Part shown: positions 35,195 through 47,228 of the stretch, piece after piece
Layout of the letters: each line of letters starts with the position of its first letter
Position numbering within the stretch: position 1 is the stretch's first letter
Assembly: GCA_963556255.1 (NCBI GenBank)
Contig: OY744605.1
Span: forward strand, 6,505,122-6,569,121
Direction: 5' to 3'
Source of the DNA: Allolobophora icterica
Taxonomy: Eukaryota; Annelida; Clitellata; Crassiclitellata; Lumbricidae
Length of the DNA stretch: 64,000 nucleotides
The notes under the pieces: model-generated
What the model saw: only the letters and a program-made list of their open reading frames with translations
Database searches by the model: none
What the model was told of the DNA's origin: nothing
Position numbers and translations under genes: made by a program

Positions 35195-35452
35195 TGACGA
35201 TGTTGTTGTCGCTGTTGATGATGATGACGATGATGATGACGACTACGATTACGATGACGACAACGACGATGAGGATGATAATGATGATCATATTGCGGAA
35301 AAGAGACAAACGGAGCAAGACACGGAGACAGGCAGGCAGACAGACAGACAGGCAGACAGACAGAGACAGAAACAGAGACAAACAAAGACAGACACAGACA
35401 GACAGACATTAAGAGAGACAGACAGATATAAAGAGAGACAGACAGACAGGCA
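35195..35452 (+). repeat. (GAT/GAC)n and (CAGA)n simple repeats
   Basis: Two adjacent low-complexity tracts at about 35200-35290 and 35320-35452. Confidence 0.9.
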
Positions 35453-35653
35453 GATATACTGGGACTACGAAATATAAGAACACTGAAAATCGTCCCAATA
35501 ATACCGAGGTACTTACATATTTACATACACACATAAAGACGATGTCATACACGTGTACTGTGCATACATGTAGAAAGATACATAATTATATGCATGCAAG
35601 CAAACATAAATAAAACATACATACATATATGCACACATACATATGTACACACA

Positions 35654-35977
35654 CAGTGGCGTAACTTTAGTCTAAAAAGTGGGGGGTACCAGTACTTTGG
35701 TCTAAAAAGTGGGGGGTACCAATTTCTTCTCCACTTTAGCTTTTCGCATGGCGCCCATTTTGAACATGTTCCCTGCCAGTATTCTCATTAATTTTGGCTC
35801 TCGGTTTACCTGTGTATCTAAGTATTTTCGTACTTTTGGTGGTGACTGCGTTCTGTGAGAAGGCACAATAATAAAATATTGATTGGCATTGCTTAAAAAG
35901 TGGGGGGTACAGTACCCCCCAGTCCAAAAAGTGGGGGGTACGGGTACCCCTCGTACCCCCCATAAATTACGCCTATG
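35654..35977 (+). mobile_element. hAT-type MITE, family 'GGTACC' copy 2
   Basis: It starts CAGTGGCGTAAC and ends AATTACGCCTATG. The flanks are TACACACA on both sides (35646-35653 and 35978-35985), though within an ACAT-rich repeat. Internal ggtctaaaaagtggggggtac is duplicated at the left end and inverted at the right end. Confidence 0.85.
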
Positions 35978-36410
35978 TACACACATACATATATGCACAT
36001 ACATACATACATACATCCATGCATACATACATACATACACGCATACATACATACATGCACATACATACATGCATACATCGAAACAAACGTACATGCATAC
36101 ATAAATGTGCATACATACATAGGCTATATACTACATACATGAAAACATCTATGCATCCACGTATTCCTACAGACATACATAGGCCCTACACATACATACA
36201 TGCCAACAGACGTACATACATACATGCATACATACATACATACATACAAACATACAAATACATGCATACATGCATGAATGGTAACAGACATACATGCATG
36301 CATACATGAGTACATGTAGACCACATCTATGTATACACACATACATACATGCACACAGACACAGACACACACACACACTCACACATATACATACACATAT
36401 ACATACAACC
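35978..36410 (+). repeat. (ACAT)n microsatellite
   Basis: About 400 bases of degenerate CATA/ACAT units, also present at 35590-35650 to the left of the MITE, so the MITE inserted into this array. Confidence 0.95.
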
Positions 36411-36740
36411 GCATTTGCATGACAGTTGAAGGGTAGTAACAAGTTCACAGAACCGCCCTGTAGACCTAATGCTGACCTCTGCCTTACGGATGTAATACGC
36501 ATTCGGTTCTTTAGCCCGAAATCAACCCGGATCTGTGGGGGTGTGGGTGATATAATGAACTTCTTTCTCCCCAGAACCGAAATTTCTTATCGCATCAATT
36601 TGAACCCTAAAAATTATACAACGATATTAATCATTAAATGACTTATTTCCTCCTTCACTCGTTTATTCGTTCTATTTTCAATAGTTTATTCCTTCATTCG
36701 TTCAATCATTCTTTCCTTCTTTTCTTCGTTAGTTCATACC

Positions 36741-37170
<430 letters not shown>

Positions 37171-37480
37171 AATAATAATAATAATAATTATTTGGAAAGG
37201 TTAATCTCAGAGGCGTAGTAGCTGCATGCGACAGCAATCAGAGTGTTTTCGTACCGCATGACATTCACTTTTTCGAACTAATTAGTTCGTCTGCAATTAC
37301 CTAATTGCATTCTGCGACTGCCATAATAATGTTTAACTTGACTCCTATATTCTTCTTAGAAAGTCCTACTTTTCTTCATCCTCTTGTTCCCTTTTTACTT
37401 CGTTCCATCCTCCACATTCTCCTCTTCGCACTCCTCCTCGGAGGCTCCTCCGTCTCCTCCTAATTCTTCCTCCTTCTATT

Positions 37481-37620
37481 CAGAGGCGTAACTTTGGTCT
37501 AGAAAGTGGGGGTGGGGTACCAAGTTTTGCATCGTTTGTCCTTCGCGACTGTTAATAATTATGACGGCACCGTTTGTGCGCCATGCCCAATAATAAAAGT
37601 AGTATCAGTAATAGTAAGAG
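37481..37620 (+). mobile_element. hAT-type MITE, family 'GGTACC' copy 3, truncated
   Basis: It starts CAGAGGCGTAACTTTGGTCT and continues with the family body up to ccaataataaaa, then passes into triplet repeats. No right end is visible. Confidence 0.7.
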
Positions 37621-37631
37621 TAGTTGCAGGC

Positions 37632-37634
<3 letters not shown>

Positions 37635-37673
<39 letters not shown>

Positions 37674-37700
37674 CAGCAGCAGCAGCAGCAGCAGCAGTAG
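37635..37700 (+). repeat. (TAG)n(CAG)n microsatellite
   Basis: About fifteen TAG triplets followed by about nine CAG triplets. Confidence 0.95.
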
Positions 37701-37716
37701 CATAGTAGTAGTTAAC

Positions 37717-38791
37717 CAGGGCCGGCGCCAGAGTATTTGGCGCCCTAGGCGAACCTGTCGCACTTCGCCCCGCGTACGTACGATAACTAATTAATATTAA
37801 ATTAACTAAATTAATATAACCTTCACACAGGAATGCAGCCGAATTCTGCATATTTAATTTAGTATCGTCGATTCGTCGTTCATTATTATGATATAAAACT
37901 TATAAATCATTATTGCTTCTAAAAAAACAAAAATATGGCACTTAATAATTTCTAAATTTAAAAGTTAGCCATAATTAGGGCCTAAAGTAAAAGCCTGCAA
38001 ACTGCATTAGATACGCAGCCTATGCTGTATGGTCTAACACGTTTAACGGGAATTTGAAATGTAAATATTAAATGAGAGTGCACATTTTCATTTGAGCATT
38101 TGTAACGCCTACGATTACGTGTACTGTCCAAGGTCCTACCTACATATTAAGTCTATCCAAATGTAATGTAATTTCAAAATTTCATTTTTCACGCTTTCTC
38201 TTTAGCAAATGTAGAAACGAGTTCCATCAGTCCATTGTCTCCAGCAATATCATGTTCAGTATTGATAAGGTATCTATAGTCCAACAAGTCTTTCTTTCAG
38301 CATGGAGATCCGCAAATATTTTCTTTATCAACTTGAGCTTCGAGAAGCTCCTCTCACCACTAGCCACAGAAACAGGAAGTGTCACTGTGTCAGGGAGATT
38401 CGCAGAACGATAGCAGTGTTTGGGACACTACCTGTTAATTTATTTTTCAATATAAAGTTTCGCACATCCTGTGGCGATGTACACCCTGCAACACGTCTTG
38501 AACTGGCTTGTAGTTCCCAACTCAGAACAACTGCATCAATATCTTTGGAGTCTCCATGTTGCAGAGAACACAAGGTACAGCTGCGGGTGTATGAGTCTGT
38601 GACGTCATGTGACTCACTTCACTGACATTCAATATTGCCGTTTATTATTTTCGTACAATTCTTTTATTAATAAATGGTGGCAAAACGGCGGCAATGTTTA
38701 AAAAATATTTCTTAATGTAGCTTTTTTGCCTCCCCAGAAATGTGCCGCCCTAGGCGGCCGCCTAGTTCGCCTAGTGGTTAAACCGGGCCTG
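37717..38791. mobile_element. hAT transposon, internally deleted, with transposase dimerisation remnant
   Basis: It starts CAGGGCCGGCGCCAG and ends AAACCGGGCCTG, with a perfect 8-bp target duplication TAGTTAAC (37709-37716 and 38792-38799). On the minus strand between about 38640 and 38250 two frames carry a hAT C-terminal dimerisation domain: ILKNKLTGSVPNTAIVLRI, then, after one frameshift, LPVSVASGERSFSKLKLIK. The VASGERSFSKLKLIK block is the hallmark of that domain. The rest of the transposase is missing. The end sequences match the MITE at 13181-13537. Confidence 0.9.
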
Positions 38792-39059
38792 TAGTTAACG
38801 ACGCTGCTGTGTCCTACGTGTACAAAAGATGATTGCCTTGCCCTCTTCCTTTATCCAGAACAGTAGGCCTATAGGCCTGATGGGTCCGCGGGCCTTCTCT
38901 GTTGCTGGAGCGATGGCTCTGAAATTGCATTACCTATTTCCATCCGTTCTGCAAGTTATCTAACGTCAGTTAGGTCCTTGATAACATTTATTTAGCTCAG
39001 TGCTTATCTACTTATCTACTTGGGCGACCGGCGAGATGAGTCCTACGAGACTTCTCCGA

Positions 39060-39365
39060 TAGCCTAGCAGCTGCCACTGGATTATGGGGGTCCATAGAGT
39101 AGTGGTAACATCACTGGCGTGAAGAGCAATAGGTAGCGGGATCGCTTCCCGCAACCCTCTCAAAGGTCCACTCAGCCTATCATTCGCGAGATGGCGCGTT
39201 GTGAAAATGAGATGTAGGACGTGATGGGTGCCTTGCATGGCTGCCGTATACAGTTAAAATTCGACTCCTGTAATAACGTGTGATTATCCGTTCATATTGA
39301 TTTGTAATCATGCTGCGTAATTGTCAGTTTGAAAATATTAAACGAAGATTATTATTATTATGTCT
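39060..39365 (+). mobile_element. SINE family A, copy 2
   Basis: Plus-strand partner of 1081-1345, with the same A-box-like and B-box-like words and a terminal (ATT)n. An aataaactacttacttactt retroposon tail follows at 39390-39420. Confidence 0.75.
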
Positions 39366-40659
39366 GTATAATGTGTTTGTTTCATTTGGTGGAGAATAAA
39401 CTACTTACTTACTTACTTACTGATTTCTTTGGTCTCCACTGGTGTTGTCCCACACATTGTGATTTCAGAATGTAATTGTACATGTAGGCCTAAGTAAGCA
39501 TAATTATATAGGCCCTATGCATTCTTAGAAGCGACAGTCGTGTCGTGATGCCGTGTGTATTAGAGCGCCGCTGTACAGATTACCATTTACCCAACGACCT
39601 ATTATATATAACGCATTTACCAGATGAAAAAATAATCAGACATCTGATTGATGACGTCATCTTAAAAAACAAAAGCCATTGATGACGTAAAAACTTTTGC
39701 TATGGCAACGTTTTCGCTGTAGATGTACGTTTTAGATTCTTTTTTTAAATGCAGATAATCAACTATAGTCTGGCGAACATTTAAACAAAGTCAACTTCAA
39801 ATAGTCCAGGCAATCTAGCTCAAATATACCTTGAACCTGGGCAAAATTGCTTCACAAGGTTTTTAAACGGTTTCCTGCTCAGGAACCATTGCTGAATAAC
39901 ATATCCAAAATCCCCCTAAATCCGACCACGGGAACACCCCCAAAAATGAATTTCAAAATGGCGGATTGGGGGTTTCATAAGAAATGCCAATAATAATACC
40001 AATAATTTGCAGTTATACCTGGGCGAAATTGCTTCAGAGGCTTTTTAAACGGTTCCCTGCTCAGGAACCATTGCTGAATAACATATCCAAAATCCCCCAA
40101 AATCGGACCACGGGAACACCCCCAAAATGGCCAAATCCAACATGGCCGCCATCGACCATATTGGAAAATTCACCTTTTTTTGTTTTTTAGAGTACAGGCA
40201 CGTGTAATACCTCTAATGTTACTGATTTCGGTATGTAGAATTCATTTCTGATATTGTTTTTGCCATTCTGGGTCATCTTCACCTTGAAAGGTCATGGTCA
40301 AGGTCATGGTCAAGGTCATTTTTGACAGATTGGAAAGTTCACTTTTTATTTTTTAGAGTATATGCACGTGTAATACCTCTAATGTTACTGATTTCGGTAT
40401 GTAGAATTCATTTCTGATATTGTTTTTGCCATTCGGGGTCATCTTCACCTTGAAAAGTCATGGTCAAGGTCATTTTTGGCAGATTGGAAAGTTCACCTTT
40501 TTAGTTTTTTAGAGTATATGCACGTGTAATACCTTTAATGTTACTGATTTTGGTATGTAGAATTCATTTCTGATATTGTTTTTGCCATTCGGGGTCATCT
40601 TCACATTAATGGGTCATGGTCAAGGTCATTTGGTTACATCAGCACTGTTGCAGGTAGTG

Positions 40660-41787
40660 AAAAATTACACTGGCTAAAAAATAATGTTGCCCTGAACAGT
40701 TTGAGTCCCTGATTGGAGAAGTGGAAGTGTTGCATCGGGACTTCCAGGAATTTGAGAAGGAGTTCGAGGAATCGAGACCAAGTCTGAGCTCTGCCAATTC
40801 TTTTGAGTTTGGCTGCAGTTGGTCGCCGTCATCAAGAACGCTGTAGTATCCGAGAGAGAAAGAGTCTGGAATATACTTGCAGAGCTCTACTGTCAAGGAT
40901 TCTATGCCAATCTTTGCAGAATTTGACTGCATCAACTTCCTACATTATGGATCGTGGTATCTGGAACAAATCAAAGTGTTGGAGTCCACACATCCGAGCT
41001 TCTGTATGAGCCAGTGGTTTGTTCAGGATCGCTCAGGGGTGCTGCGCTGTCAGAGGTGGCATGAAGGTGGAGCAGACCATCCAGCAAGTGTCGAAGGGTC
41101 CTGGAGGTCACTATGTGGCAGGAGCCCCACACAACGACACTGATGTAGCGGAGCTCGAGCTCTTATTCCACGAGATCGGGTCTATCACCGGCCTTCTCAA
41201 CTCTCTCACCTCTAACCATCGCATAAGCCACACAGAATGCCATCTACAGCATGCATTAAGTACCACTCGCCGTCTCACATTTAACCATAACCTGTCTAAG
41301 CTGTTAGACTTTGTGCTAGAGCGGCAGAATCCATACTCGGTGACAGCCAGTGTGCCCGTGCAACTGCACCACCTGCTCACAAAGGTGGATGTTGACCGAA
41401 AGGTGGCTACCAGCCTGCTTGACTTCCTTCAGAATGCCTACCGCTCACACAGGCAGAAGATATTAGTTGAGAAGACCAAGAAAATTAGCATGACTTCATC
41501 CTCAGAAGATGTCATTAACAATGGAGAAGGAGAAGAACGACCTGTCATCTAAGGATATGGCAGAGGCGCATCGGCACAAGGACATTGCTAAGGAGCACGG
41601 CTTTGACCTCAGGCAGATACACACAATTTGCTCGCAGCATCTCCTCTGTTCGATGGTGATCTTCCAGCTCACACCAACAAGTCACTACTCGTTGGGGAGA
41701 TTGAGCCTAGACTGGACCTCACCCAATGGCGTCAGGAGTCTACACTTGCCACACATGTTGTGGTAGATTTCATGTCTAAGATCTAAA
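40660..41787 (+). pseudogene. Decayed transposon-borne protein gene inside the foldback element
   Basis: Consecutive frames joined by frameshifts give one protein: VLHRDFQEFEKEFEESRP, then EFDCINFLHYGSWYLEQI (from about 40915), then MKVEQTIQQVSKGPGGHYVA (from about 41067), ELELLFHEIGSITGLLNSL, KLLDFVLERQNPYSVTA and VEKTKKIS. The longest intact piece is 41019-41552. After a further shift come EAHRHKDIAKEHGFDLRQI and EIEPRLDLTQWRQESTLATH, ending near 41787. From memory, similar uncharacterised proteins with a conserved EQ-(I/N) and GPGGH segment are multicopy in invertebrate and fish genomes and look transposon-borne; a transposase role is inference. Confidence 0.6.
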
Positions 41788-41944
41788 AAAATGTGAACAC
41801 TTATTCCAGCTGCTGCAACAACATCGCTTCCACAGCTGAGACATCTCAATGTAGGAGACAAGTACCTGATGGATGAATTTTACATTTTGGCAGAGGGGTG
41901 AAGCTGAGGTTATGATCTGTCGAGGACCACACCAAGATTAGGGA

Positions 41945-42050
41945 ATTGTGCTAGTGGCATCTTAGACATGAACTCTACCACAACATGTGTGGCAAGAGTA
42001 GACTTCTGACGCCAGTGGGTGAGGTCCAGTCTAGGTTCAATCTCCCCTAC
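41945..42050 (-). repeat. Inverted duplicate of the 3' part of the decayed gene
   Basis: Its reverse complement matches 41688-41785 and again encodes IEPRLDLTHWRQKSTLATH, then continues into VVVEFMSKMPLAQFPNLGVV, sequence lost from the forward copy. It makes a second, inner inverted repeat within the foldback element. Confidence 0.75.
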
Positions 42051-43028
42051 ATGTAGATTGACATAGAATCCTCGTCAGTAGCCACAAGTGTATTTCAATA
42101 TGTGAAACTCAATTTGTGTGTATATGGTCACAGTGAAGAACAGCAACACATAAAAATATACATTTACCGAATGATGGAAAGTTTGCTTGATTGCATCATC
42201 GCTGTAAGAAAACGACCTTGACCATGACCCTTCAAGGTGAAGATGACCTCGAATGGCAAAAATAATATCAGAAATGAATTCTACATATCAAAATCAGTAA
42301 CATTAGAGGTATTACACGTGCATATACTCTAAAAAACAAAAAAGGTGAACATTCCAGTCTTCCAAAAATGACCTTGACCATGACCTTTCAAGGTGAAGAT
42401 GACCCCGAATGGCAAAAACAAAATCACAAATGAATTCTACATACCGAAATCAGTAATATTAGAGGTATTACACGTGCATATACTCTAAAAAATAAAAAAG
42501 TGAACTTTCCAATCTGTCAAAAATGACCTTGACCATGACCTTGACCATGACCTTTCAATGTGAAGATGACCCCGAATGGCAAAAACAATATCAGAAATGA
42601 ATTCTACATACCGAAATCAGTAACATTAGAGGTATTACACGTGCCTGTACTCTAAAAAACAAAAAGGTGAATTTTCCAATATGGTCGATGGCGGCCATGT
42701 TGGATTTGGCCATTTTGGGGGTGTTCCCGTGGTCCAATTTAGGGGGATTTTGGATATGTTATTCAGCAATGGTTCCTGAGCAGGAAACCGTTTAAAAAGC
42801 TTCTGAAGCAATTTCGCCCAGGTATAACTGCAAATTATTGGTATTATTATTGGTATTTCTTATGAAACCCCCAATCCGCCATTTTGAAATTCATTTTTTG
42901 GGGTGTTCCCGTGGTCGGATTTAGGGGGATTTTGGATATGTTATTCAGCAATGGTTCCTGAGCAGGAAACCGTTTAAAAACCTTGTGAAGCAATTTTGCC
43001 CAGGTCTAACTCTACATTGCCTGGACTA

Positions 43029-44340
43029 AAAGTCAAGATGTGAAGAGACCAGGTATTTTAAGTTAGGATACGTCTACTTTGCCCTTTTTGAGAGAACATT
43101 TTAAAACACTGAACTGAACATTGGCTTGTATATTTAAACTTAATCTTTTCATTGGTTTCGATCTTATGGTAATTTAAAGTTGAAGAGGGGTTTTCAGCAA
43201 ATCATATTTTAAAAATCCAGACTGAAAGTGTCAGCTGACCACATGAAAGTAAAGCCAACTTGAAAGTCAAGGTGTATTGTAGCCTATTGTATTGTATTGT
43301 ATTGTATTCGGGCATTTATAAAGCGCTTCTAGCGGGAGAGCCATTCAGAAGCGCTCCCAGTGCGAGAGACCCCGAGAGAAATAACAAGTTTTAAGAAAAA
43401 TAGAAGAGGAAGAGATGTTACCTGAGAGAACAGAAGAACGAGCAGACTGAGAAAGCTCATTCCAAAGAGCAGGGCCAGTGGAAGTAAAAGGCTCAGATTG
43501 AGCCAGTGAAATCCTGACACGGGGAACGAGGAGGTCCAAACGGTAAGAGGAACGAAGAGGACGAAGAAAAGCAGCAGAGTGAAGGCGATAAATTATGTCA
43601 CAGAAATATTTCGGAGCAAAACCAAATTGAGACTTAGAGACTTAGAGGACCTTGAATTGGATGCGGGCAGAAAGCGGGAGCCAGTGGAGTTCTTCTGCCA
43701 TAAAGGTGGTGATATGAGAGAATCGAGGAAGATGGGCAATTAGTCTAGCAGCAGCATTGAGAACGGACTGAAGAGGGGCGAGACGGACCTTGGGAAGACA
43801 AATGAGTAGGGAATTGCAGCAGTCAAGTCTAGAGCAGACAAATGCATGGACAATTGAAGTGAAAATTGGAGATGAGACAGAACGACGGTTAGGTGCGAAA
43901 TGAAGGCATGAGATGTTTAAAATTCAGATTCTTCTGTTTTAAATCTGTATTAGATGACACTTTAAAACACAAAATTTAACATTATCTTGCATATTTAAAC
44001 TTACATTGATTTCGATCTTATGGCAATTTAAAGTCGAAGGGTTTTCAGCAAATCAAATATAAATGTCCAAATCGAAGGTCAACTTTAGATTTATAGCCAA
44101 CATGAAAGCAAAGCCACCAACTTCGAAGTCAAGATGTGAAGTGAAGACAACAGGTAATCTAAATTCGTTTCTTTCCTGCTTCCGACATATAAAGTTGAAG
44201 GGAATTTTCAGAAAATCAAATATAGAATTATTCCAGATCGAAGGCCAGCTTTAGATACATAGCCAACATGAAAGCAAAGCCAACTTCGAAGTCAAGATGT
44301 AAATGAAGACATGAGGTATTTTTATTTCAATTTCTTCTGT
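43029..44340 (+). repeat. Small satellite array, about 165-230-bp unit, with a CR1 insertion
   Basis: Units begin gtcaagatgtgaag at about 43033, 44130 and 44290 and share catatttaaactta, tttcgatcttatgg, ttcagcaaatca and gccaacatgaaagcaaagcc. The array is interrupted by the foldback element on its left and by the CR1 fragment at about 43262-43905. The left flank of the foldback (39770-39801) resembles the end of a unit. Confidence 0.75.
43262..43905 (-). mobile_element. CR1-like LINE, 5'-truncated, with (TTGTA)n tail
   Basis: On the minus strand frames give HAFVCSRLDCCNSLLICLP, LNAAARLIAHLPRFSHIT and LHWLPLSARIQFKVL, then, after a frameshift, YRLDLLVPRVRISLAQSE and GPALWNELSQSARSSVLSG. These are the C-terminal blocks of CR1-clade reverse-transcriptase proteins. 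The 3' end is the gcatttataaagcgcttctag segment with (TTGTA)n at 43275-43300. It is inserted in a satellite unit. Confidence 0.9.
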
Positions 44341-44441
44341 TTCGATATTGATGATGTTATCCCAAGGATGATGATGCTGGGTAATTGTTTTGAGTCTTCG
44401 TGGTTAAAGTGGGGGCCTTCCTCAGAGAAATAAAAATGGAC

Positions 44442-44990
44442 CAGTGTGATTCTCGTTAACGTTAACGATAACGAAAATGTTCGTTGACGAAAAAAAAATG
44501 ATTTCGTTAACGATAACTATAAATATAACTAAAAAATATCATTAGCTATAACTATATAACTATAACGAAAATAACACTAACGAAAATTCATTGCTATTTT
44601 CGTTAATACGAATAAAAAAGTGCAATATCAACTAACGTGAGAACGTGAAAATACACCCGTTAACGAAAGCAAAATGATTCCTATGTTCGCCTTGGATGTC
44701 GGTGAATATGGAGCGCTGTGTATTCGTGAAGCTGAATGCACCCATTCGTCAAAGCTCTAAGCAAATTATTGTGTGACACGTTTTCATAATTCAGTGTGAT
44801 TTTCATTAACGATAACGGTAACGAAAATGTTTTCGTTAACGAAAGCAAAATGATATCGTTAACGATAACTATAACTGTAGGCCTAACTAAAAATAATATT
44901 AACTATAACTGTAACTATAACTAAAATGAAAAACCATTAACTATAACTGTAACTGTAACTAAAATAAAATCTGTAAGGAGAATCACACTG
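44442..44990 (-). mobile_element. hAT-type MITE with GTTA-rich ends, copy 2
   Basis: Inverted relative to 8474-9015 and similar along its whole length, with ends CAGTGTGATTCTCG and AGAATCACACTG. The flanks are AAATGGAC (44434-44441) and ACATGGAC (44991-44998), an 8-bp duplication with one mismatch. Confidence 0.9.
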
Positions 44991-45445
44991 ACATGGACAT
45001 TTTTCTACTGGGCTTGAAAACTGCGCAGTACGATACACTCTTCGGTCCAAAATGTGGATGTTTAGGATACCCCTCGAACACCTCGAAAATCGCTCCTACT
45101 CCGCCTCGCCCTGCTCCTTCTCCTGCTCTTTTCCTCTGTCGATCCTCCCTCCTCCCGTTTTTTTAGTCCTACTCCTCCTATTCTCAGTTCCTTTAACTGT
45201 TCCTCTCCCTCCTCCTATTACAAAATCTTGCCAAATTAACAGAACGTTAATAGTCGTCGCGAATTACTGAAGTCTCTTAGCCATTTGAACAGAGCCATAA
45301 GCAGGTTGGACCTTGTGGCTAAGGCCATCCGGGTATTGAGAAAAGCTGGGCGAGACTAATTCTGCCTACGTTATGATACACGCATAACCTTGGCCTAATG
45401 GCGCATTTCAATACACAGGTCTCAGAGGCACAGACTGTATTGGGC

Positions 45446-45645
45446 NNNNNNNNNNNNNNNNNNNNNNNNNNNNNNNNNNNNNNNNNNNNNNNNNNNNNNN
45501 NNNNNNNNNNNNNNNNNNNNNNNNNNNNNNNNNNNNNNNNNNNNNNNNNNNNNNNNNNNNNNNNNNNNNNNNNNNNNNNNNNNNNNNNNNNNNNNNNNNN
45601 NNNNNNNNNNNNNNNNNNNNNNNNNNNNNNNNNNNNNNNNNNNNN
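45446..45645. other. Assembly gap, 200 N
   Basis: Exactly 200 unknown bases, probably a gap of arbitrary size. It lies 1.6 kb before the first coactosin exon seen, so missing coactosin exons could lie in it. Confidence 0.99.
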
Positions 45646-45892
45646 ATACATCCTGTGACGAAAAGCAATATTTCAAGCGTTGAAAGTTTCACTATAGCCG
45701 CTGACAAACTACATTTCCCCCAGTTCTTCTTACATTGTCGCTTTTGGAATAAACAAAAGTAGGCCTAGAAAGTTATTGTATTTGTATTGTATTGTATGAT
45801 GATTCTGGACTCTCAATAAGCTTTAATTTAAAAGTAAACAGAACAGTGTGTATGCCTATTTCTTGAAATGAATAGGCCTACAAGAATACAAC

Positions 45893-46145
45893 CAGTGCTT
45901 TCTTCAGCCGGAACGCTCTGGAATGGCGTTCCGGCACCTTTTTAGGCTATTGAAAAATAATTTAGTTATTTTAATTTGATTTAAGTGTTTTCAGTGTTTT
46001 TTTATAGGCAAATGGGAATTTTCTTGGGGAAGATCTCACCGAGACCCCTTCCCAAACCCCACCCATTTTTTTCTCGGGCTTTGCCCTCGATTTAGCCCTT
46101 CCATAATTGTACCGTTCCGGAACTTTTCTGTAGAAAACAACACTG
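45893..46145. mobile_element. hAT-type MITE with CAGTGCTTTCT ends
   Basis: It starts CAGTGCTTTCTTCAGCCG and ends CTGTAGAAAACAACACTG. The flanks AATACAAC (45885-45892) and TCTACAAC (46146-46153) agree at six of eight positions. Inner inverted words ccggaacg / cgttccgg follow. No coding capacity. Confidence 0.75.
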
Positions 46146-46421
46146 TCTACAACCGAAGCATAATAAAACATATTAAATAATAAACAGCCATTCGGCGTGC
46201 CATAATTTTTGTAAGGAATGTTATGATGTAGTCTGACTTGCTATAACGTCTCTACCCTTGACCTGCCTCGCAGTGCGTTACAAGATCTCTATTGTAGTAA
46301 ACGTTTGCACACCATGCAATGCATTCCAAAAATGTCTCAATAGAGTAGCGGGCCCAGCTTGTCAACCGTTTATTTCTCTACCACACACGCGCATACATGC
46401 ACACATCCAACGCACCCAACA

Positions 46422-46426
<5 letters not shown>

Positions 46427-46472
<46 letters not shown>
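46427..46472 (+). repeat. (AC)n microsatellite
   Basis: About 45 bases of AC. Confidence 0.97.
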
Positions 46473-46473
<1 letters not shown>

Positions 46474-46725
46474 AGGGCAGGTTTATACTCCACTCGATGC
46501 TGGGCTTCCTCCTTTAGATTGCTGTATCCATCCAATATCATCTAGTCCAGCTGAAAGATGGAAGGAAGCAAGAGAGGAAGGAGATTTAGTATCATTGTTC
46601 ACTGATAGCATTTGTCTTTTGTTTTCTTGGAGTGAGTTGTTCATTGATGTGTCATGACGTTCGATGCGATTTTCCAGACGTGATATTTGAGATTTAGTAT
46701 CGGAAGAAACGAGGGAAGGATGGAT

Positions 46726-46940
46726 AGGAGGAAGGAAGACAGGAAGAAAGGAAGGAAGGAAGGAAGGAAGGAAGGAAGGAAGGATGGAAGGAAGGAAGGA
46801 AGGAAGGAAGGAAGGAAGGAAGGAAGGAAGGAAGGAAGGATGGAAGGAAGGAAGGAAGGAAGGAAGGAAGGAAGGAAGGAAGGAAGGAAGGAAGGAAGGA
46901 AGGAAGGAAGGAAGGAAGGAAGGAAGGAAGGAAGGAAGGA
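46726..46940 (+). repeat. (GGAA)n microsatellite
   Basis: About 215 bases of GGAA with two GGAT interruptions. The Phe/Leu/Pro/Ser and Arg/Lys/Glu/Gly frames are artefacts. Confidence 0.98.
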
Positions 46941-47228
46941 ATTGCAGTATGGAGTAAACTCAAGGAGAAATGCCAGCATCGAGAAGCGTGACAACCTGGC
47001 TCCGATCTATCCTCGACATCTCTTGACAACCCCTCTAACACGACGCAGCTCTCGTGAACACGCCATGCCCTACGTATACCTAAGAAGTAGCGCTTTATGA
47101 ATTTGAGTCTGCGATTACTATTACGATGAAGGAAGGAACAGAAAAGAAAAGAAAGAGTGACAGAAGGAATAAAATACAGGAACTGAACATTTGCGGAATA
47201 GTAATATGATTCAATGTTTCTCTGACAG

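Larger units (their letters stand above)
39802..43028. mobile_element. Foldback DNA transposon, 3.2 kb, with arms of about 0.84 kb
   Basis: Left arm 39802-40640 and right arm 42190-43028 are near-perfect reverse complements, ending TAGTCCAGGCAAT and ATTGCCTGGACTA. Each arm has an outer part with two versions of a 'gctcaggaaccattgctgaa' segment and an inner part with three tandem units of about 155 bases (cacgtgtaatacctctaatg through ggtcaaggtcat). The flanks are AAA at 39799-39801 and 43029-43031. Removing the element and one AAA rebuilds a 24-base stretch that aligns without gaps to intact satellite units at 44112 and 44272, so the target duplication is 3 bp. The centre (40641-42189) carries a decayed protein gene. 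Confidence 0.9.

Noticed and set aside
41019..41552. The 177-codon frame as a complete host gene
   Set aside because: It begins and ends inside a longer homologous protein that continues in other frames on both sides, and it lies between transposon arms; it is a fragment.
39802..43028. TA target-site duplication (Tc1/mariner type) for the foldback element
   Set aside because: The satellite comparison requires only an AAA duplication; a TA duplication would leave five extra bases in the empty site.
45319..45707. Open frames spanning 45446-45645
   Set aside because: They are open only because the gap of N has no stop codons.
46687..47100. Arg/Lys/Glu-rich open frame of 137 codons
   Set aside because: Translation of the (GGAA)n microsatellite.
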